DNA from: Edaphochlamys debaryana
Taxonomy: Eukaryota; Chlorophyta; Chlorophyceae; Chlamydomonadales
Assembly (NCBI GenBank): GCA_016858145.1
Contig: JAEHOE010000230.1
Span: 1 to 64,000, forward strand
Length of the DNA: 64,000 nucleotides
Direction: 5' to 3'
Of the stretch, positions 57,034-64,000 are shown piece by piece. Positions within the stretch are counted from its first letter, which is position 1; every line of letters starts with the position of its first letter. Below the pieces are notes generated by a model. That model did not search any database. It saw nothing but the letters and a program-made list of their open reading frames with translations, and was not told where the DNA came from. The position numbers and the translations under genes are program-made.

Positions 57034-57915
57034 ATGGTGAAACACGCTCGGGATCAGGCGTTATCAGGCGAGCAGGCAGCCAGCAGCGCGGGGGAGGCAG
57101 CTGGGGTTGCACAGCAGGCCGACGAGGGTGCGGGCACGGAGGGGGATGAGGCAGAGGCCGTGGAGTCTGGGGGTGAGGTGGACACGCCCCCTGGAGAGGG
57201 GGCCGCGGCGCCGGCTGCTAAAGAGAGGCGGCACCGCGGCCCCAAGCGGGACAAGGACGAGCTGAGGGCCGAGGCGGCAGCCAAGCGTGACAGAACAGCT
57301 GTCAAGCACCGCCTGCGTCTGGCGGCTGTTAAAGCCGCGCATACGGCCGAGGCCACCCATCCCAACTCAGAGTGGGGTCCCGAAGCAGCACGGCTGCTGG
57401 GGGAGTGGCTGGCGGTGAACCCAGACGTGGAGCCACCAAAGAAGCCGGAAGAGCTGTGCCGGCGCTGGGCTGCGCGGCTGGAGCCCAACAGAGGGGCATC
57501 TGGGGTCCAGGACGCGCCACGCTCTGGGGCCCCACGGAAGGTGCCGGAGGCGAAAGCCCTGCTCGCACTAGCAATGGTGCTCGACAAGGCGCCCAGCAGC
57601 AAGGAGGCGATGCTGGCGGTCCCCGAGTTCAAGGATCTCCTGGACAGCTGCAGCGAGGCAAGAGGGGCTGGTCAGGGCGGGTGGAGAAGCAGAAGGGGGC
57701 ATGGGGCAGCAAGCCTCAGCATCATCAACAACCACCGGTCGGCAACCGGTGACCAGCTGAGCATCTACACCACGGAGCTGCGGCGGCTCTTCGAGGGCCC
57801 GGGCAAGGTCATCACGAATGACTGGGTTCGCAACACTACCCACCGGCTCTTTCTGGAGGTGCTGCCGGCAATCATCAAGGCGGAGGGCAACTACCCAGAG
57901 AAGAAGCTGCGCTGA
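57034..57915 (+). CDS. Deleted transposase ORF (unit H)
   Basis: 293-codon fusion as in unit A; first unit of this part with CCCTGGAG, the state also found in the long units 2-4. Confidence 0.5.
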   Translation: MVKHARDQALSGEQAASSAGEAAGVAQQADEGAGTEGDEAEAVESGGEVDTPPGEGAAAPAAKERRHRGPKRDKDELRAEAAAKRDRTAVKHRLRLAAVKAAHTAEATHPNSEWGPEAARLLGEWLAVNPDVEPPKKPEELCRRWAARLEPNRGASGVQDAPRSGAPRKVPEAKALLALAMVLDKAPSSKEAMLAVPEFKDLLDSCSEARGAGQGGWRSRRGHGAASLSIINNHRSATGDQLSIYTTELRRLFEGPGKVITNDWVRNTTHRLFLEVLPAIIKAEGNYPEKKLR

Positions 57916-58952
57916 GGCGGGCCTGCGAGCTGGAGGCGGGCCTGCGGGCGAGAGGCGGCGCGCGGGAGGGGACAGGGAGGGAGGGAGGGAGGGATAGTCG
58001 AGGGGAGAGAGGGAAGAGTCGAGCAAGGGAAAGCATGGGCCAGGAAGGTGTACAGGGGGCACAGGACGCTGGAGCAGCTGAGCAAGCACGCATCAGGTTA
58101 ACTACCTATCATGCTTATAACGTTTGTATTATTGCGGTGGAGCCAGGCGGGGCCCCGCCTCAGAGTGAGGCAAGGGGGGCTTGTCTGGCATGTCGGCCCG
58201 CGTGGGATGGACGTGTCTGAAGCCGTGACGAGGGGGTTAGCAGGGGAAACGCGTGTCACGACTGCTTATACGATATTGCTGCTGGTGGCGAAGTCGGGGG
58301 CTGATCCCCCTGGATAGCGGATGCGCGATTCCGTTGTGCGGGAGTCGGGGAGTGCGGGACGCGGGGGGAGGCGGGGCCCCGCGTGCCGAACGGTCGCGGT
58401 GATGGTCGCCGCGTCAAGCCGCTTCTAACCGATGCTATGTGCTTATCTGCACACACCTGTAGTCATAACAGAGCGTGGACCCAGGTCGCCAGCTTTATCC
58501 AGAGCCCTCCGCGCAACGCCATCCTCGATTGCGCTAAGCTGGCGCCGGCTCAGAGCCTTCCGACAAGCCCCTCCGCGCTGCCGGAGACGCACAAGCGAGT
58601 TGATGTCACTGAGACGTAGCCTGCGAGCTTACGGGCTTCGATCTAGCGAAGCTTTTGCTGCGAAACCGTGACGGGGCCGCTCGGCCTCTGAGATGGCGCT
58701 CAGATTGTGCTGGGCGTGGCATGCCGTGCATGCCATGTGCGTGTCTGGCTCCCCGCCTGCCCCTGGCCCCCGCACGCCCTCCAGCCCCCCAGCCAGCACC
58801 AGCAACAAACTCTACAAACGCTAACCAACCCAAGCTTGGTTGACAGTTGTACCTGTCATAACCGTGCTCGTACAACGGTTACAACCACCTCGTGTGTGTT
58901 TCGCTGCCCTGCAATGATCCCCCCTTCTACCCCTTCCCCCTTCCCCCCGCAG

Positions 58953-59834
58953 ATGGTGAAACACGCTCGGGATCAGGCGTTATCAGGCGAGCAGGCAGCC
59001 AGCAGCGCGGGGGAGGCAGCTGGGGTTGCACAGCAGGCCGACGAGGGTGCGGGCACGGAGGGGGATGAGGCAGAGGCCGTGGAGTCTGGGGGTGAGGTGG
59101 ACACGCCCCCTGGAGAGGGGGCCGCGGCGCCGGCTGCTAAAGAGAGGCGGCACCGCGGCCCCAAGCGGGACAAGGACGAGCTGAGGGCCGAGGCGGCAGC
59201 CAAGCGTGACAGAACAGCTGTCAAGCACCGCCTGCGTCTGGCGGCTGTTAAAGCCGCGCATACGGCCGAGGCCACCCATCCCAACTCAGAGTGGGGTCCC
59301 GAAGCAGCACGGCTGCTGGGGGAGTGGCTGGCGGTGAACCCAGACGTGGAGCCACCAAAGAAGCCGGAAGAGCTGTGCCGGCGCTGGGCTGCGCGGCTGG
59401 AGCCCAACAGAGGGGCATCTGGGGTCCAGGACGCGCCACGCTCTGGGGCCCCACGGAAGGTGCCGGAGGCGAAAGCCCTGCTCGCACTAGCAATGGTGCT
59501 CGACAAGGCGCCCAGCAGCAAGGAGGCGATGCTGGCGGTCCCCGAGTTCAAGGATCTCCTGGACAGCTGCAGCGAGGCAAGAGGGGCTGGTCAGGGCGGG
59601 TGGAGAAGCAGAAGGGGGCATGGGGCAGCAAGCCTCAGCATCATCAACAACCACCGGTCGGCAACCGGTGACCAGCTGAGCATCTACACCACGGAGCTGC
59701 GGCGGCTCTTCGAGGGCCCGGGCAAGGTCATCACGAATGACTGGGTTCGCAACACTACCCACCGGCTCTTTCTGGAGGTGCTGCCGGCAATCATCAAGGC
59801 GGAGGGCAACTACCCAGAGAAGAAGCTGCGCTGA
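58953..59834 (+). CDS. Deleted transposase ORF (unit I)
   Basis: 293-codon fusion as in unit A. The unit junction here reads CCTCTGAGATGG, an A-to-T change seen nowhere else in the window. Confidence 0.5.
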   Translation: MVKHARDQALSGEQAASSAGEAAGVAQQADEGAGTEGDEAEAVESGGEVDTPPGEGAAAPAAKERRHRGPKRDKDELRAEAAAKRDRTAVKHRLRLAAVKAAHTAEATHPNSEWGPEAARLLGEWLAVNPDVEPPKKPEELCRRWAARLEPNRGASGVQDAPRSGAPRKVPEAKALLALAMVLDKAPSSKEAMLAVPEFKDLLDSCSEARGAGQGGWRSRRGHGAASLSIINNHRSATGDQLSIYTTELRRLFEGPGKVITNDWVRNTTHRLFLEVLPAIIKAEGNYPEKKLR

Positions 59835-60871
59835 GGCGGGCCTGCGAGCTGGAGGCGGGCCTGCGGGCGAGAGGCGGCGCGCGGGAGGGGACAGGGAGGG
59901 AGGGAGGGAGGGATAGTCGAGGGGAGAGAGGGAAGAGTCGAGCAAGGGAAAGCATGGGCCAGGAAGGTGTACAGGGGGCACAGGACGCTGGAGCAGCTGA
60001 GCAAGCACGCATCAGGTTAACTACCTATCATGCTTATAACGTTTGTATTATTGCGGTGGAGCCAGGCGGGGCCCCGCCTCAGAGTGAGGCAAGGGGGGCT
60101 TGTCTGGCATGTCGGCCCGCGTGGGATGGACGTGTCTGAAGCCGTGACGAGGGGGTTAGCAGGGGAAACGCGTGTCACGACTGCTTATACGATATTGCTG
60201 CTGGTGGCGAAGTCGGGGGCTGATCCCCCTGGATAGCGGATGCGCGATTCCGTTGTGCGGGAGTCGGGGAGTGCGGGACGCGGGGGGAGGCGGGGCCCCG
60301 CGTGCCGAACGGTCGCGGTGATGGTCGCCGCGTCAAGCCGCTTCTAACCGATGCTATGTGCTTATCTGCACACACCTGTAGTCATAACAGAGCGTGGACC
60401 CAGGTCGCCAGCTTTATCCAGAGCCCTCCGCGCAACGCCATCCTCGATTGCGCTAAGCTGGCGCCGGCTCAGAGCCTTCCGACAAGCCCCTCCGCGCTGC
60501 CGGAGACGCACAAGCGAGTTGATGTCACTGAGACGTAGCCTGCGAGCTTACGGGCTTCGATCTAGCGAAGCTTTTGCTGCGAAACCGTGACGGGGCCGCT
60601 CGGCCTCAGAGATGGCGCTCAGATTGTGCTGGGCGTGGCATGCCGTGCATGCCATGTGCGTGTCTGGCTCCCCGCCTGCCCCTGGCCCCCGCACGCCCTC
60701 CAGCCCCCCAGCCAGCACCAGCAACAAACTCTACAAACGCTAACCAACCCAAGCTTGGTTGACAGTTGTACCTGTCATAACCGTGCTCGTACAACGGTTA
60801 CAACCACCTCGTGTGTGTTTCGCTGCCCTGCAATGATCCCCCCTTCTACCCCTTCCCCCTTCCCCCCGCAG

Positions 60872-61753
60872 ATGGTGAAACACGCTCGGGATCAGGCGTT
60901 ATCAGGCGAGCAGGCAGCCAGCAGCGCGGGGGAGGCAGCTGGGGTTGCACAGCAGGCCGACGAGGGTGCGGGCACGGAGGGGGATGAGGCAGAGGCCGTG
61001 GAGTCTGGGGGTGAGGTGGACACGCCCCCTGGAGAGGGGGCCGCGGCGCCGGCTGCTAAAGAGAGGCGGCACCGCGGCCCCAAGCGGGACAAGGACGAGC
61101 TGAGGGCCGAGGCGGCAGCCAAGCGTGACAGAACAGCTGTCAAGCACCGCCTGCGTCTGGCGGCTGTTAAAGCCGCGCATACGGCCGAGGCCACCCATCC
61201 CAACTCAGAGTGGGGTCCCGAAGCAGCACGGCTGCTGGGGGAGTGGCTGGCGGTGAACCCAGACGTGGAGCCACCAAAGAAGCCGGAAGAGCTGTGCCGG
61301 CGCTGGGCTGCGCGGCTGGAGCCCAACAGAGGGGCATCTGGGGTCCAGGACGCGCCACGCTCTGGGGCCCCACGGAAGGTGCCGGAGGCGAAAGCCCTGC
61401 TCGCACTAGCAATGGTGCTCGACAAGGCGCCCAGCAGCAAGGAGGCGATGCTGGCGGTCCCCGAGTTCAAGGATCTCCTGGACAGCTGCAGCGAGGCAAG
61501 AGGGGCTGGTCAGGGCGGGTGGAGAAGCAGAAGGGGGCATGGGGCAGCAAGCCTCAGCATCATCAACAACCACCGGTCGGCAACCGGTGACCAGCTGAGC
61601 ATCTACACCACGGAGCTGCGGCGGCTCTTCGAGGGCCCGGGCAAGGTCATCACGAATGACTGGGTTCGCAACACTACCCACCGGCTCTTTCTGGAGGTGC
61701 TGCCGGCAATCATCAAGGCGGAGGGCAACTACCCAGAGAAGAAGCTGCGCTGA
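60872..61753 (+). CDS. Deleted transposase ORF (unit J)
   Basis: 293-codon fusion as in unit A, with the same CCCTGGAG and ATGTGCTT states as unit H. Confidence 0.5.
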   Translation: MVKHARDQALSGEQAASSAGEAAGVAQQADEGAGTEGDEAEAVESGGEVDTPPGEGAAAPAAKERRHRGPKRDKDELRAEAAAKRDRTAVKHRLRLAAVKAAHTAEATHPNSEWGPEAARLLGEWLAVNPDVEPPKKPEELCRRWAARLEPNRGASGVQDAPRSGAPRKVPEAKALLALAMVLDKAPSSKEAMLAVPEFKDLLDSCSEARGAGQGGWRSRRGHGAASLSIINNHRSATGDQLSIYTTELRRLFEGPGKVITNDWVRNTTHRLFLEVLPAIIKAEGNYPEKKLR

Positions 61754-62790
61754 GGCGGGCCTGCGAGCTGGAGGCGGGCCTGCGGGCGAGAGGCGGCGCG
61801 CGGGAGGGGACAGGGAGGGAGGGAGGGAGGGATAGTCGAGGGGAGAGAGGGAAGAGTCGAGCAAGGGAAAGCATGGGCCAGGAAGGTGTACAGGGGGCAC
61901 AGGACGCTGGAGCAGCTGAGCAAGCACGCATCAGGTTAACTACCTATCATGCTTATAACGTTTGTATTATTGCGGTGGAGCCAGGCGGGGCCCCGCCTCA
62001 GAGTGAGGCAAGGGGGGCTTGTCTGGCATGTCGGCCCGCGTGGGATGGACGTGTCTGAAGCCGTGACGAGGGGGTTAGCAGGGGAAACGCGTGTCACGAC
62101 TGCTTATACGATATTGCTGCTGGTGGCGAAGTCGGGGGCTGATCCCCCTGGATAGCGGATGCGCGATTCCGTTGTGCGGGAGTCGGGGAGTGCGGGACGC
62201 GGGGGGAGGCGGGGCCCCGCGTGCCGAACGGTCGCGGTGATGGTCGCCGCGTCAAGCCGCTTCTAACCGATGCTATGTGCTTATCTGCACACACCTGTAG
62301 TCATAACAGAGCGTGGACCCAGGTCGCCAGCTTTATCCAGAGCCCTCCGCGCAACGCCATCCTCGATTGCGCTAAGCTGGCGCCGGCTCAGAGCCTTCCG
62401 ACAAGCCCCTCCGCGCTGCCGGAGACGCACAAGCGAGTTGATGTCACTGAGACGTAGCCTGCGAGCTTACGGGCTTCGATCTAGCGAAGCTTTTGCTGCG
62501 AAACCGTGACGGGGCCGCTCGGCCTCAGAGATGGCGCTCAGATTGTGCTGGGCGTGGCATGCCGTGCATGCCATGTGCGTGTCTGGCTCCCCGCCTGCCC
62601 CTGGCCCCCGCACGCCCTCCAGCCCCCCAGCCAGCACCAGCAACAAACTCTACAAACGCTAACCAACCCAAGCTTGGTTGACAGTTGTACCTGTCATAAC
62701 CGTGCTCGTACAACGGTTACAACCACCTCGTGTGTGTTTCGCTGCCCTGCAATGATCCCCCCTTCTACCCCTTCCCCCTTCCCCCCGCAG

Positions 62791-63672
62791 ATGGTGAAAC
62801 ACGCTCGGGATCAGGCGTTATCAGGCGAGCAGGCAGCCAGCAGCGCGGGGGAGGCAGCTGGGGTTGCACAGCAGGCCGACGAGGGTGCGGGCACGGAGGG
62901 GGATGAGGCAGAGGCCGTGGAGTCTGGGGGTGAGGTGGACACGCCCCCTGGAGAGGGGGCCGCGGCGCCGGCTGCTAAAGAGAGGCGGCACCGCGGCCCC
63001 AAGCGGGACAAGGACGAGCTGAGGGCCGAGGCGGCAGCCAAGCGTGACAGAACAGCTGTCAAGCACCGCCTGCGTCTGGCGGCTGTTAAAGCCGCGCATA
63101 CGGCCGAGGCCACCCATCCCAACTCAGAGTGGGGTCCCGAAGCAGCACGGCTGCTGGGGGAGTGGCTGGCGGTGAACCCAGACGTGGAGCCACCAAAGAA
63201 GCCGGAAGAGCTGTGCCGGCGCTGGGCTGCGCGGCTGGAGCCCAACAGAGGGGCATCTGGGGTCCAGGACGCGCCACGCTCTGGGGCCCCACGGAAGGTG
63301 CCGGAGGCGAAAGCCCTGCTCGCACTAGCAATGGTGCTCGACAAGGCGCCCAGCAGCAAGGAGGCGATGCTGGCGGTCCCCGAGTTCAAGGATCTCCTGG
63401 ACAGCTGCAGCGAGGCAAGAGGGGCTGGTCAGGGCGGGTGGAGAAGCAGAAGGGGGCATGGGGCAGCAAGCCTCAGCATCATCAACAACCACCGGTCGGC
63501 AACCGGTGACCAGCTGAGCATCTACACCACGGAGCTGCGGCGGCTCTTCGAGGGCCCGGGCAAGGTCATCACGAATGACTGGGTTCGCAACACTACCCAC
63601 CGGCTCTTTCTGGAGGTGCTGCCGGCAATCATCAAGGCGGAGGGCAACTACCCAGAGAAGAAGCTGCGCTGA
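62791..63672 (+). CDS. Deleted transposase ORF (unit K)
   Basis: 293-codon fusion as in unit A; the ORF is complete, but the unit's tail is cut by the end of the window at 64000. Confidence 0.5.
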   Translation: MVKHARDQALSGEQAASSAGEAAGVAQQADEGAGTEGDEAEAVESGGEVDTPPGEGAAAPAAKERRHRGPKRDKDELRAEAAAKRDRTAVKHRLRLAAVKAAHTAEATHPNSEWGPEAARLLGEWLAVNPDVEPPKKPEELCRRWAARLEPNRGASGVQDAPRSGAPRKVPEAKALLALAMVLDKAPSSKEAMLAVPEFKDLLDSCSEARGAGQGGWRSRRGHGAASLSIINNHRSATGDQLSIYTTELRRLFEGPGKVITNDWVRNTTHRLFLEVLPAIIKAEGNYPEKKLR

Positions 63673-64000
63673 GGCGGGCCTGCGAGCTGGAGGCGGGCCT
63701 GCGGGCGAGAGGCGGCGCGCGGGAGGGGACAGGGAGGGAGGGAGGGAGGGATAGTCGAGGGGAGAGAGGGAAGAGTCGAGCAAGGGAAAGCATGGGCCAG
63801 GAAGGTGTACAGGGGGCACAGGACGCTGGAGCAGCTGAGCAAGCACGCATCAGGTTAACTACCTATCATGCTTATAACGTTTGTATTATTGCGGTGGAGC
63901 CAGGCGGGGCCCCGCCTCAGAGTGAGGCAAGGGGGGCTTGTCTGGCATGTCGGCCCGCGTGGGATGGACGTGTCTGAAGCCGTGACGAGGGGGTTAGCAG

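Larger units (their letters stand above)
52458..64000 (+). repeat. Array 2, part 2: end of unit E and units F-K
   Basis: Unit E resumes at 52458 and ends at 52932. Units F (52933-54851), G (54852-56770), H (56771-58689), I (58690-60608) and J (60609-62527) are each exactly 1919 bp and leaderless; K (from 62528) runs off the window. They are nearly identical. Stepwise variants mark them: CCCGGGAG in F and G but CCCTGGAG from H on; ATGCGCTT in E and F tails but ATGTGCTT from G on. Confidence 0.95.

Overview
The window looks like nuclear DNA of a chlamydomonadalean (Chlamydomonas/Volvox-type) green alga. It is very GC-rich, its genes carry many short GT-AG introns, and it holds a fragment of a receptor-like nucleotidyl cyclase of the type abundant in volvocine algae. 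It is not bacterial: there are no operons, and genes only read through when introns are removed. No rRNA, tRNA or CRISPR array was seen.

Layout. (1) 2-15799: a head-to-tail array of a transposon-derived repeat with about 3.53-kb units. Each unit carries a four-exon DDE transposase of Tc1/mariner-IS630 type (517 aa; about D-107-D-37-E). Its third intron is almost exactly filled by an antisense ORF for a Vsr/DUF559-like PD-(D/E)XK nuclease. Unit 1 is degenerate, units 2-4 are intact, and unit 5 is cut off after its leader. (2) 15800-24237: an 8.4-kb fragment of a minus-strand gene for a membrane nucleotidyl cyclase (solute-binding-like ectodomain, one TM helix, cyclase domain with a long insertion, second cyclase-like segment). 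It runs into repeat DNA at both ends. (3) 24238-64000: a second array of the same repeat, made of short units (1,919 bp, or about 2.72 kb when an 805-bp leader is present). These lost about 1.61 kb, including all three catalytic residues and the nuclease, yet keep a 293-codon in-frame ORF. (4) 36575-52454: a 15,880-bp DNA transposon inserted in one of these short units.

The large insertion has perfect 38-bp terminal inverted repeats and a 3-bp target duplication (CGT). It carries tandem subterminal repeats, a 94-bp minisatellite and five coding regions: an unknown 246-aa protein (+), a 573-aa JmjC-domain protein (-), a small HNH-motif ORF (+), a multi-exon Tnp2-type (EnSpm/CACTA) transposase (-), and an unknown 590-aa, seven-exon protein (+). 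It reads as a giant CACTA-like element with a putative chromatin-modifying cargo.

How the parts relate. The Tnp2-like enzyme would mobilise the large element, and the JmjC protein could counter silencing (inference). The two smaller arrays look like a transposon amplified as a satellite: internally deleted copies replaced full ones and were homogenised locally. Exon coordinates were derived by hand from reading frames and GT/GC-AG sites. The three best-resolved genes (DDE transposase, JmjC, 590-aa protein) splice with every junction in frame.
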